The translations under genes were made by a program, and so were the position numbers. Source: Bacteroidetes bacterium SCGC AAA795-G10 (lineage in GTDB: Bacteria; Bacteroidota; Bacteroidia; Flavobacteriales; Flavobacteriaceae). Taken from it: a DNA stretch of 64,000 nucleotides. Positions 27,532 through 35,014 of the stretch are shown here, piece by piece (positions within the stretch are counted from its first letter, which is position 1; every line of letters begins with the position of its first letter). Below the pieces are notes generated by a model. The model had not been told where the DNA came from. It did no database searches and worked only from the letters and a program-made list of their open reading frames with translations. The stretch spans positions 1-64,000 of the forward strand of contig QFDA01000006.1 in assembly GCA_003130815.1 (NCBI GenBank), written 5' to 3'.

Positions 27532-29499
27532 TTGATATCGAAAAAAACAATAGATCAAGTATTTCAAACAGCTAGAGTAGAAGAGGTTGTAGGAGACTTT
27601 GTTACATTAAAAAAATCAGGTGCAAATTTCAAAGGTCTTAGTCCTTTCTCGCAGGAACGCACCCCAAGTTTTATGGTGTCTCCAGTCAAACAAATTTGGA
27701 AAGATTTTAGTAGTGGAAAAGGTGGAAATATTGTTGCATTTTTAATGGAGCATGAACATTTTAGCTATCCTGAGGCAATAAAATATTTAGCAAATAAGTA
27801 TAATATTGAAGTTGAGGAAACAACAACTAATGAAGAGGAAAAAGAAAAACGAAATCATTTAGAAAGCCTCTATTTGGTAAATCAATTTGCCCAAGAAAAC
27901 TTTTCAAAAAATTTGTGGGAGTCATCTGAAGGAAAGTCAATTGGTCTAAGTTATTTTAGGGAAAGAGGATTTGAAGAAAATACAATACGTTTTTTTGGAT
28001 TGGGATATTCACTAAAAAAAATTGATAATTTGTACAGTGAGTCGTTGGTTCATGGCTATGATAATAAATACCTATTGGAAACAGGTTTAGTTATTAAAAA
28101 TGATAAAGGATACATTGACCGCTTTAGAGGTAGGGTTGTTTTTCCAATTAAGAGTATGGCAGGAAGAATTCTTGGATTTGGAGGAAGGACACTTATTTCT
28201 GAAACTAAAGTAGCCAAGTATATTAATTCACCAGAAAGTGACGCATATAGCAAAGGAGTAGTTTTATATGGTTTACATGAGGCTAAAAAAGCAATAGCAA
28301 GGGAGGATTCATGCTATTTAGTTGAAGGATATACTGATGTTATTCAAATGTATCAAAAGGGAATTGAAAATGTAGTCTCTTCATCTGGAACCGCACTTAC
28401 CCTTGAGCAAATTAGATTGATAAGAAGATTAACTTCGAATATAATTATTTTATTTGATGGTGATTTAGCAGGGCAAAGGGCAGCATTAAGAGGAATAGAT
28501 TTAGTTTTACAGGAAGGTATGAATGTAAGAGTTTGTTTTTTTCCTAATGGAGAAGATCCAGACAGCTTTGTTAAAGGCAACGAACTAGAAAAAGTAAAAA
28601 CATACCTTTCAGAACAAGCAAATGACTTTATTCAATTTAAAATAAAACTTCTTCTTAAAGAGTCTGACGGTGATCCAATTAAAAAAGCTCAGACTGTTCG
28701 AGATATTGTTTCAAGTATATCTAAAATACCTGATGCAATTAAACGAGAGATTTACATAAAAGAATGTGCTCTTGCAATGGAAGTTTCAGAGCAAGTTTTG
28801 TTTGATGCCCTTGCCCAAGAAAAAAGCAAAAAAAATAAGCTGGTCAAAAATAAAATGATGATTCCCGAGACCAAAAACGATTCCTTTACAACTGAAAAAA
28901 AAAGAAAACCAAATCTATATAATCCTATTTTAAATCTAGAGAAACAGATTTTAAGTATTCTTATTCATTATGGAAGTTATGAAGCTTTTTTTGATGAAGT
29001 TTTGATCTTCTCTGACTCAGATGGAAATTTAGTTGAAGAATCTAAAGTAGTGCAATCAAAAGTCTTTGAAAAAGTTTTTTTAGACTTACAGCAAGACGAG
29101 ATAGAAATGATTCAACCTGAATATCAATCCTTATATACGCAGATAATAGAATCTTATCAAAGAGAGGGTAAAATAAGAACTGAAAAAATAGTTCAACAAA
29201 AAGATATTAATACAGTAAAATTACTTACAGATATATTATTATCTGACGAAGAACATCAGCTTCACGCTTGGGAAAAGAAAAATATCTTTGTAAAAGATCG
29301 AAAAAGTGTTGTAGGCCAGCTTGTGAGTGAAACTATTTTAACTTTTAGGAGACATCTCGTTGACCAAAAAATTCAAAATATTATAAAAATGGCAGAAAAC
29401 CAAGGGGACAATTACAATGAAATAGAATTTCTGGAAGAAGTAATTCAGTATCAAAACTTAAAAAAATTACTTTCTCGAAAATTAAATAGAGTACTTTAA
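27532..29499 (+). CDS. dnaG: DNA primase
   Basis: Makes RNA primers for replication. 655 residues: an N-terminal CHC2-type domain (about 1-100), the TOPRIM catalytic core (about 110-370; YLVEGYTDVIQ and ILFDGDLAGQRAAL with its acidic metal ligands), and a helicase-binding C-terminal region. The zinc finger has the right shape but no zinc ligands: where others have CPFH and CFGC this protein has SPFS (residues 37-40) and DFSS (58-61). I recall the same loss in other flavobacterial primases. The start is the TTG at 27532, which gives the family N terminus ISKKTIDQVFQTARVEEV. Confidence 0.96.
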   Translation: MISKKTIDQVFQTARVEEVVGDFVTLKKSGANFKGLSPFSQERTPSFMVSPVKQIWKDFSSGKGGNIVAFLMEHEHFSYPEAIKYLANKYNIEVEETTTNEEEKEKRNHLESLYLVNQFAQENFSKNLWESSEGKSIGLSYFRERGFEENTIRFFGLGYSLKKIDNLYSESLVHGYDNKYLLETGLVIKNDKGYIDRFRGRVVFPIKSMAGRILGFGGRTLISETKVAKYINSPESDAYSKGVVLYGLHEAKKAIAREDSCYLVEGYTDVIQMYQKGIENVVSSSGTALTLEQIRLIRRLTSNIIILFDGDLAGQRAALRGIDLVLQEGMNVRVCFFPNGEDPDSFVKGNELEKVKTYLSEQANDFIQFKIKLLLKESDGDPIKKAQTVRDIVSSISKIPDAIKREIYIKECALAMEVSEQVLFDALAQEKSKKNKLVKNKMMIPETKNDSFTTEKKRKPNLYNPILNLEKQILSILIHYGSYEAFFDEVLIFSDSDGNLVEESKVVQSKVFEKVFLDLQQDEIEMIQPEYQSLYTQIIESYQREGKIRTEKIVQQKDINTVKLLTDILLSDEEHQLHAWEKKNIFVKDRKSVVGQLVSETILTFRRHLVDQKIQNIIKMAENQGDNYNEIEFLEEVIQYQNLKKLLSRKLNRVL

Positions 29500-29548
29500 A
29501 GTGTTTACTTCAAAATTATCATTAATTCTGTTAATTTTCTCTCCTCAG

Positions 29549-29567
29549 AAAGATCAAAAGATCTTTT
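29549..29567 (+). terminator. Weak hairpin after dnaG
   Basis: AAAGATC, four A, GATCTTT, then one more T: a 7-base-pair stem that is AT-rich with no long T-run. It lies between the convergent ends of dnaG and nadE (107-base gap) and could serve either; otherwise I see nothing in this gap. Confidence 0.3.
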
Positions 29568-29606
29568 GTATGTTAGAAAGACCCTATTATTTCAATTAAT
29601 TTAGTT

Positions 29607-30401
29607 TTATTGTAATAAGTTTTTTGGTATAAAACATACAGGAATAGGATTCATTTTGTGTTGATTTTTCTTATTGAAATTTAGATATATATCGAATACT
29701 TCAGTTTCTCGTGTTGTAAAATTAGATTTGGACAACTTATTTTTATGAGCTTCCATAGCCCATTCAAGTTCAGGATAACTTGCTCCTATTTGATCTTGAT
29801 CAGATCGATTATCTTCCCACAGACCGTCAGTTGGTAAAGCTTTTTGTATAGAATCTAATATTTTTAAATGTTTTGCTAATGAATAAACCTGAGTTTTATT
29901 TAAATCAGCTATAGGGCTAATGTCAACGCCTCCATCTCCGTATTTTGTATAAAATCCAACTCCAAAGTCCTCAACCTTATTTCCTGTCCCCGCAACTAAA
30001 TAATTATTTAGTGCAGCAAAATAATATAAACTTGTCATTCTAAGTCTAGCACGGGTATTGGCCAAGCTATGAAATTGCGCGTCATGATTTTTTGTCTCAG
30101 GAATTATCTCTGTAAAAGAGGAGAAGACTTTATCAAGAGATATTCTTGATGACGACACATTTTTGAAATTTTTTTTTAGCCAGTTTATATGATCCGAAGC
30201 TCTAGAATCTTGGGATGATTGTTGTTTAATTGGCATTTCTAAACAAAGTAATTTAAAACCTGTTTTTGCACAAAGTGTAGAGGTTACAGCAGAGTCAATT
30301 CCTCCAGAAACACCTACAACAAAGCCTTGCATTTTAGATTTATTTAAATAATCCTTTAACCATTTTATAATATGTCTTTCTACTTTTTCTCCTGATTTCA
30401 T
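29607..30401 (-). CDS. nadE: Ammonia-dependent NAD(+) synthetase
   Basis: Last step of NAD synthesis, amidating deamido-NAD with ammonia. 264 residues, without the N-terminal glutaminase domain. The PP-loop is VVGVSGGIDSAVTS (about residues 24-37), followed by GTGNKVEDFGVGFYTKYGDGG and the ATP-site stretch LPTDGLWEDNRSDQDQIG. It lies next to the gliding genes gldB-gldC, here on opposite strands with promoters back to back. Confidence 0.95.
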   Translation of the reverse strand: MKSGEKVERHIIKWLKDYLNKSKMQGFVVGVSGGIDSAVTSTLCAKTGFKLLCLEMPIKQQSSQDSRASDHINWLKKNFKNVSSSRISLDKVFSSFTEIIPETKNHDAQFHSLANTRARLRMTSLYYFAALNNYLVAGTGNKVEDFGVGFYTKYGDGGVDISPIADLNKTQVYSLAKHLKILDSIQKALPTDGLWEDNRSDQDQIGASYPELEWAMEAHKNKLSKSNFTTRETEVFDIYLNFNKKNQHKMNPIPVCFIPKNLLQ

Positions 30402-30421
30402 TTTTTAATTGTTAAAAAAAA

Positions 30422-30429
30422 TAAATTTG
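30422..30429 (+). promoter_or_regulatory. Probable -7 element for gldB-gldC
   Basis: TAAATTTG matches TAnnTTTG and ends 23 bases before the gldB ATG at 30453. No TTG is present at 19-21 bases upstream; the nearest is 10 bases away. It is 2 bases from the opposing nadE -7 box. Confidence 0.42.
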
Positions 30430-30431
30430 CA

Positions 30432-30462
30432 CAAAATTACATTTTTGTAAATATGATAGCAA
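30432..30462 (-). promoter_or_regulatory. Promoter of nadE
   Basis: On the minus strand: TTG at 30460-30462, a 20-base spacer and TAATTTTG at 30432-30439. Both halves match the Bacteroidota consensus. The -33 half lies inside the first codons of gldB. The leader to the nadE ATG at 30401 is about 25 bases. Confidence 0.65.
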
Positions 30463-31451
30463 ATCTTAAAACGGTACTTAAAGTTTTTTTTTCTTTTTCT
30501 CACTTCTACCTTACAATTTTTGTTTTATTTGTTTTTTTTTACTCATGTAATAATCGAAATAATAATGAAAAAAGAAAACCAATTTCATTGAGTTTTGAAA
30601 GGTTTGATTTAAAGTTTTATAATCAACCACCAAGTGTAATTCCAAAACTAAAAAAAGATTATTCTTTTTTATTTCCAAAACAATTTTCGGATAGTATCTG
30701 GGAAAATAGACAAAAGGATAGTTTACAATTAATTCTCCAAAACGCTGTTCAAAATGAGTTTCCAGATTTATTGGATGTTGAAAGTGAAATAACAGATTTA
30801 TTTGAAAAAATAAAATTTCAATTTCCTGAAATTAATCTATCAAGAGTTATATTTTTAACTAATAATGTTGACTATCAGTTAAAGACTGTGTTTGCTGACA
30901 GTATACTTTTGATTTCACTAGACACTTTCTTGGGCTCTAATCATAATCTTTATAACGGTATTCCTAGTTATATTAAAAAAGAATTAGATAGAAAATATAT
31001 TACATCTCAAATTGTAGATAAATTTGCAACGTATAGTTTCCCTCCTCCAAATGAACGAACTTTTCTTGCCAAAATATTGTATGAGGGTAAAAAAATGTAT
31101 TTGAAAGATATATTTCTACCGCACCTAAAGGATAATATAAAAATCGCTTATACTGAAGAGGAAATTAAATGGGCAAAAGAAAATGAACGTTTAATTTGGC
31201 AGTATTTTGTAGAAAAACAAATTTTATTTAAAACGGACTCTGACTTAGTGGGACGTTTCTTAGAACCGGCACCATTTTCTAAATTTTATTTGCAAATTGA
31301 TAATGAATCACCCGGTAAAATAGGTGTTTGGCTGGGTTGGCAAATAGTCAGAAGCTATTGCAAGCAAAACCCAGATACATCAATAATAGAACTTATAAAT
31401 CTTTCTTCACAAGAACTTTTTAATCTTTCAAAGTACAAACCAAAACAATAA
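30453..31451 (+). CDS. gldB: Gliding motility lipoprotein GldB
   Basis: Lipoprotein needed for gliding in Flavobacterium johnsoniae and found widely in the phylum even in non-gliders. 332 residues: a signal with a long N-region and a lipobox-like end FVLFVFFYSCNNR (Cys about residue 32), then the GldB body. The C-terminal stretch FYLQIDNESPGKIGVWLGWQ and the IVRSY that follows are the best family marks. Its biochemical role is still unclear. gldC starts inside the stop codon, so the two are translationally coupled. Confidence 0.93.
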   Translation: MIANLKTVLKVFFSFSHFYLTIFVLFVFFYSCNNRNNNEKRKPISLSFERFDLKFYNQPPSVIPKLKKDYSFLFPKQFSDSIWENRQKDSLQLILQNAVQNEFPDLLDVESEITDLFEKIKFQFPEINLSRVIFLTNNVDYQLKTVFADSILLISLDTFLGSNHNLYNGIPSYIKKELDRKYITSQIVDKFATYSFPPPNERTFLAKILYEGKKMYLKDIFLPHLKDNIKIAYTEEEIKWAKENERLIWQYFVEKQILFKTDSDLVGRFLEPAPFSKFYLQIDNESPGKIGVWLGWQIVRSYCKQNPDTSIIELINLSSQELFNLSKYKPKQ

Positions 31452-31789
31452 TGACAACGAACAAAAAAACTAAAATTACAATTGATGTTAATTTAGATGA
31501 AAATAAAATACCAGAAAAAATAAGTTGGACAGCTAAAGATGGTGGTATTTCAAAAATGGAATCAAAGGCCATATTACTTTCATTTTGGGATTCAGAAAAT
31601 CAAGAAACACTAAAAATGGATTTATGGGTTAAAGATATGCCATTGGATCAGATGAAATTATTTTTTCATCAGACGTTTGTATCTATGAGTGATACATTTT
31701 ATAAAGCGACTAATGACGAGAAGATGACTCAAACAATAAGAGACTTCTGTGATTATTTTGCAGAAGTTTACAAGTTGAAAAAAAATTAA
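31451..31789 (+). CDS. gldC: Gliding motility protein GldC
   Basis: 112-residue cytoplasmic protein without signal peptide, conserved next to gldB in flavobacteria. Marks: ISWTAKDGGI, ETLKMDLWVKDMPLDQMKLF and RDFCDYFAEVYKLKK at the end. In F. johnsoniae GldC helps gliding but is not essential. It overlaps gldB by 1 base, and its stop overlaps the convergent engB stop by 4 bases. Confidence 0.94.
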   Translation: MTTNKKTKITIDVNLDENKIPEKISWTAKDGGISKMESKAILLSFWDSENQETLKMDLWVKDMPLDQMKLFFHQTFVSMSDTFYKATNDEKMTQTIRDFCDYFAEVYKLKKN

Positions 31790-32403
31790 TTTTTCTTAAA
31801 CTTATAAAACTCAGAGTTAAGAATTTCAATGTACTCTAAAACTTTTTCTTTACCTGTATTTTTTTTAGAAGATGATACAAAAATTGGGGGGATAGATTCC
31901 CAATTATTCTGACACATTTTGTTTTTGTATTCGAGAATATTTTTTTCAATTAAATTTATTCTCAACTTATCAGATTTCGTAAAAATTATTGAAAAAGAAA
32001 TCAAATTTTTGTTTAGCCATAACATAAATTCAATATCAAAGTTTTGAGGCTGATGACGAATGTCAACCAATAAAAAAGCATTTATTAATTGTTTTCTTTT
32101 TTTAAAATATTTTTTTATGAGTGTTTCAATTTTATTTTTTTGAATTTTAGATAATCTTGCATATCCATAACCAGGCAGATCTACTAGGTACCAGCTTTCA
32201 TTGATAAGATAATGATTAATTAATATTGTTTTACCTGGAGTAGAAGAGGTTTTGGCTAATTTTTTTTTATTACAAATCGAATTTATTAAAGATGACTTAC
32301 CAACATTAGATCTTCCAATGAAAGCGTATTCTGGCAAATCATTTTTTGGGCACATTTCTACATCAGTGTTACTAATAATAAAGCGGCTTGATTTGACTTG
32401 CAT
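31786..32403 (-). CDS. engB: Ribosome biogenesis GTP-binding protein YsxC/EngB
   Basis: Small GTPase needed for 50S assembly, 205 residues. G1 is GRSNVGKSSLIN, then the switch region SSTPGKTILIN, G3 is LVDLPGYG, G4 is TKSDK, G5 is VSSSKK. It is downstream of the hydrolase by 6 bases and probably co-transcribed. Confidence 0.95.
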   Translation of the reverse strand: MQVKSSRFIISNTDVEMCPKNDLPEYAFIGRSNVGKSSLINSICNKKKLAKTSSTPGKTILINHYLINESWYLVDLPGYGYARLSKIQKNKIETLIKKYFKKRKQLINAFLLVDIRHQPQNFDIEFMLWLNKNLISFSIIFTKSDKLRINLIEKNILEYKNKMCQNNWESIPPIFVSSSKKNTGKEKVLEYIEILNSEFYKFKKN

Positions 32404-32409
32404 GGTTTT

Positions 32410-33171
32410 TCAGAAATTTCTAGCTTCAAGCCAACCCTCTAAAATTGTATTAAATTTTTGTGGATGTTCCATCATAGGGGCGTGTCCACATTTATCAATC
32501 CAATACAAATTTGAATCAGGAAGCAATTCATGAAATTCTTTAGCAACATTAGGAGGCGTTACAGTGTCCTGTTTACCCCAGATTATTGCAGTAGGAGTTT
32601 TTATTTTTGGTAATTCATTTGCCATATTATGTCTAATTGCGCTTTTTGCAAGTGCTAAAGTACGTAACAATTTATTTCTGTCATTGACTGATTCAAAGAC
32701 CCTATCAACAATTTCTTTGCTTGCTATTTTAGGATCATAAAATACAGCCTCACTTTTCTTCTTAATATATTCATAATCTCCTCGTTTTGGATATCCATCG
32801 CCCATATTATTTTCATACAAACCTGAACTACCAGTTAAAACAAGACCTTTAACTAACTTAGGATTGCTTTTTATAAAAAGAAGGCCTACATGACCTCCTA
32901 GAGAATTACCGAGCAAAATAATATTCCTAAGCTTTCTAAATGATATAAACTTATAAAGGTAATCTGAAAGTGATTTCACAGAGGTATCAAGAATTGGCAT
33001 TGAATAAACTGGAAGTTCTGGTATAATTACACGATATTTTTTACCTGGGAAATGATTCATCACTCCCGAAAAATTACTCAACCCACCCATTAAGCCGTGA
33101 AGAATAATGATCGGTTGTCCAGCTCCAGATTCCACGTAACGGAACTTATGTTTTTGAATTATATTATTCAT
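32410..33171 (-). CDS. Alpha/beta hydrolase
   Basis: 253-residue alpha/beta-hydrolase fold. The oxyanion motif is LHGLMGGLSNF, the nucleophile Ser is in LLGNSLGGHVG, the acid is in IIWGKQDTVTPP, and the His is in KCGHAPMMEHP, so the triad is complete. It has no signal peptide. It is a conserved neighbour of engB and mraZ in flavobacteria; the substrate is unknown. The start is the ATG at 33171. Confidence 0.92.
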   Translation of the reverse strand: MNNIIQKHKFRYVESGAGQPIIILHGLMGGLSNFSGVMNHFPGKKYRVIIPELPVYSMPILDTSVKSLSDYLYKFISFRKLRNIILLGNSLGGHVGLLFIKSNPKLVKGLVLTGSSGLYENNMGDGYPKRGDYEYIKKKSEAVFYDPKIASKEIVDRVFESVNDRNKLLRTLALAKSAIRHNMANELPKIKTPTAIIWGKQDTVTPPNVAKEFHELLPDSNLYWIDKCGHAPMMEHPQKFNTILEGWLEARNF

Positions 33172-33199
33172 TATCCCTGAATCCTACAAAATTTAAATT

Positions 33200-33207
33200 C
33201 AAATATA
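33200..33207 (-). promoter_or_regulatory. Possible -7 element for the hydrolase-engB operon
   Basis: TATATTTG on the minus strand matches TAnnTTTG, 28 bases before the hydrolase ATG. The position expected for -33 falls at the edge of the perfect inverted repeat at 33226-33255. Confidence 0.45.
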
Positions 33208-33225
33208 GACATTTACAACATAGCT

Positions 33226-33255
33226 AATACTTTTTATTTCAATCCAAAAAGTATT
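33226..33255. repeat. Perfect 10-base inverted repeat between the hydrolase and mraZ genes
   Basis: AATACTTTTT and AAAAAGTATT are exact reverse complements separated by 10 bases. It lies between two divergent transcription units, so it is not an ordinary terminator. It could be an operator for the hydrolase side or a cruciform-prone spacer. Confidence 0.55.
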
Positions 33256-33290
33256 ATGAATATGATTTAAAAGTGTCAAAACTTATTAAC

Positions 33291-33320
33291 AATGTGGTGA
33301 AATGTGGTAAAATGTGGTAA
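33291..33320 (+). promoter_or_regulatory. MraZ operator: three tandem 10-base repeats
   Basis: AATGTGGTGA, AATGTGGTAA and AATGTGGTAA follow each other without spacing, so GTGG recurs every 10 bases on one face of the helix. MraZ of other bacteria binds three or four such 10-base-period repeats in front of its own gene. The repeat ends 8 bases before the -7 box, covering the -33 region, as expected for self-repression. Confidence 0.8.
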
Positions 33321-33328
33321 ATAAAATT

Positions 33329-33336
33329 TATATTTG
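33329..33336 (+). promoter_or_regulatory. -7 element of the mraZ promoter
   Basis: TATATTTG matches TAnnTTTG exactly. It lies 19 bases before the GTG start of mraZ. No TTG -33 is present; its place is taken by the MraZ repeats. Confidence 0.6.
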
Positions 33337-33355
33337 ATATAAATCATAATGTTGA

Positions 33356-33823
33356 GTGGAACATCTTATTGGAACATACGAATGTAAAGTTGATACTAAA
33401 GGTCGGGTAATGATGCCAATTGCTTTAAAAAAGCAACTTTCAAAATTAATTAATGAAGGTTTTGTTTTGAAAAGATCTGTATTTAACCATTGCATTGAAA
33501 TGTATCCTCTAAGTGAGTGGTCTAAACTTATGGATAAATTAAATGGCTTAAATAGATTCAACAAGAAAAATAATGACTTTATTCGTCGGTTTACTGCTGG
33601 TGTTAAATCAGTTGAAATGGATAATTCTGGACGATTCCTAATCTCCAAAGATTTAATAAAACACGCTTCCATAGATAAAGAAATTGTAGTATCGTCATCA
33701 GTCAATATTCTAGAAATTTGGAATAAATCAACATATGAGAAAGTAATTAATGAGACTACTTTGAATTTTGGAGCATTAGCTGAAGAAGTAATGGGTGACA
33801 AAAATTATGGAAGCATATCATAA
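33356..33823 (+). CDS. mraZ: Transcriptional regulator MraZ
   Basis: DNA-binding regulator at the head of the dcw cluster, 155 residues, made of two AbrB-like MraZ half-repeats (about 7-60 and 80-140). LIGTYECKVDTKGRVMMP and KSVEMDNSGRFLIS are the two half motifs with the conserved D-x-K/S-GR. It starts at the GTG at 33356, the only start not cut off by an upstream in-frame stop (TGA at 33353). A three-copy operator lies upstream. It overlaps rsmH by 17 bases. Confidence 0.95.
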   Translation: MEHLIGTYECKVDTKGRVMMPIALKKQLSKLINEGFVLKRSVFNHCIEMYPLSEWSKLMDKLNGLNRFNKKNNDFIRRFTAGVKSVEMDNSGRFLISKDLIKHASIDKEIVVSSSVNILEIWNKSTYEKVINETTLNFGALAEEVMGDKNYGSIS

Positions 33824-34706
33824 ATCAGTTTTAACGGAAGAGGTATTAAAAGGACTAAAAATTTATCCTAGCGGTGTTTATGTTGATGCTACATATGGAG
33901 GCGGAGGTCATTCAAGAGAAATTTTAAAAAAGTTAAATGAAGATGGAAAATTATTTGGTTTTGATCAAGATCCAGATTCTACTATAAACAAAATAGATGA
34001 TAGTCGTTTTGAATTAATAGTTGCAAATTTTTCTTTCTTAACTCAATATTTAAAATATTATCAAATTGATTCTGTAGACGGAATACTTGCTGATTTGGGC
34101 GTTTCATCATATCAATTTGATGAACAATCAAGGGGTTTTTCAATACGAAAATCTGGAAGATTAGATATGCGTATGAATAAAACCCAAAGTTTGGATGCTT
34201 ATAAGGTGATTAATTCTTATGATGAAAAATCATTGAATCAAATATTCAGAAGATATGGTGAATTGAGAAATGCAAAAAAAATTACTCAGAATATTCTTGA
34301 CTTTAGAAGAAAAAATGATATATGCACAACTTGTGATTTGATCGATGTATTGAAACCACTTACTCCAAAGAGACTGAAAAATAAGTTTTTAGCACAAATT
34401 TTTCAAGCAATTCGAATTGAAGTAAATAATGAACTTGGGGTTTTAAAATCACTGTTAAAACAATCTTGCAGTCTACTGAAATCAGGTGGGCGTTTGGTTT
34501 GCATATCCTACCATTCGTTAGAAGATCGTTGTGTAAAACATTTTTTTCAAAACGGAAATTTCAATAAGCAAGAGAATAAGGATTTTTTTGGAAACCCACT
34601 AAAAGTTCTTAATAGAGTTGGAAGATTAATTATCCCCTCTAATGAGGAGATAAAATCAAATCCAAGGTCTAGAAGTGCTAAACTTAGAATTGCCCAAAAA
34701 AAATGA
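33807..34706 (+). CDS. rsmH: 16S rRNA (cytosine(1402)-N(4))-methyltransferase
   Basis: SAM-dependent enzyme modifying C1402 of 16S rRNA, conserved second gene of the dcw cluster. 299 residues from ATG 33807 (303 if the GTG at 33795 is used). Marks: YHKSVLTEEVLKGLKIYPSG, VDATYGGGGHSREIL, ILADLGVSSYQFD, RGFSIRKSGRLDMRMN and CISYHSLEDRCVKHFF. The inner ATG is preferred since it matches the family N terminus. Confidence 0.95.
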   Translation: MEAYHKSVLTEEVLKGLKIYPSGVYVDATYGGGGHSREILKKLNEDGKLFGFDQDPDSTINKIDDSRFELIVANFSFLTQYLKYYQIDSVDGILADLGVSSYQFDEQSRGFSIRKSGRLDMRMNKTQSLDAYKVINSYDEKSLNQIFRRYGELRNAKKITQNILDFRRKNDICTTCDLIDVLKPLTPKRLKNKFLAQIFQAIRIEVNNELGVLKSLLKQSCSLLKSGGRLVCISYHSLEDRCVKHFFQNGNFNKQENKDFFGNPLKVLNRVGRLIIPSNEEIKSNPRSRSAKLRIAQKK

Positions 34707-35014
34707 AAAACTTAAAATCTTTTTTAAACATTGACTTTTTGGTTAAAGATAATTCTTCAAAAAACTGGAAAATGATTCTTTTTATTTCAATGTTGGCCGT
34801 TATTATGATTTCAAGTGGTCACAGTGCAGACAAAAAGATTTTTAAAATTTCGTCACTGAGCACTACTATAAAATCTTTAAAAAGTGATTTCATACAAGTC
34901 AAACAGGAGCTTTTGATTTTAAAAAAAGAATCATCTGTGAGTCAAAAATTATTATCTAGAGACATTGTCCCAGCATCAATTCCACCCATCAAAATTATTG
35001 TATCTGATGAATGA
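34703..35014 (+). CDS. ftsL: FtsL-like cell division protein
   Basis: 103 residues with one transmembrane segment (about 24-40, MILFISMLAVIMISSG) followed by a coiled-coil-like stretch (KISSLSTTIKSLKSDFIQVKQ). Position between rsmH and ftsI and the layout identify it as the Bacteroidota FtsL-like protein, a bitopic divisome component. Sequence identity to FtsL of other phyla is always low, so the call rests on size, topology and place. It overlaps rsmH by 4 bases and ftsI by 8. Confidence 0.85.
   Translation: MKNLKSFLNIDFLVKDNSSKNWKMILFISMLAVIMISSGHSADKKIFKISSLSTTIKSLKSDFIQVKQELLILKKESSVSQKLLSRDIVPASIPPIKIIVSDE

Noticed and set aside
29549-29567. Strong intrinsic terminator after dnaG
   Set aside because: The stem is AT-rich, the loop is all A, and the T-run is only four bases; listed only as a weak hairpin.
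33291-33320. Three tandem 10-base repeats as a CRISPR or satellite repeat
   Set aside because: Too short and contiguous for CRISPR; position before mraZ and 10-base helical phase fit an MraZ operator.
33328-33801. 157-residue minus-strand ORF opposite mraZ
   Set aside because: It covers nearly the whole of mraZ and its -7 box, has no recognisable domain, and mraZ is strongly supported on the plus strand.
34965-35006. Longer N terminus for FtsI starting at 34965
   Set aside because: It would overlap ftsL by 50 bases and adds residues (MSQHQFHPSKLLYL) that are not part of the family; the ATG at 35007 fits.
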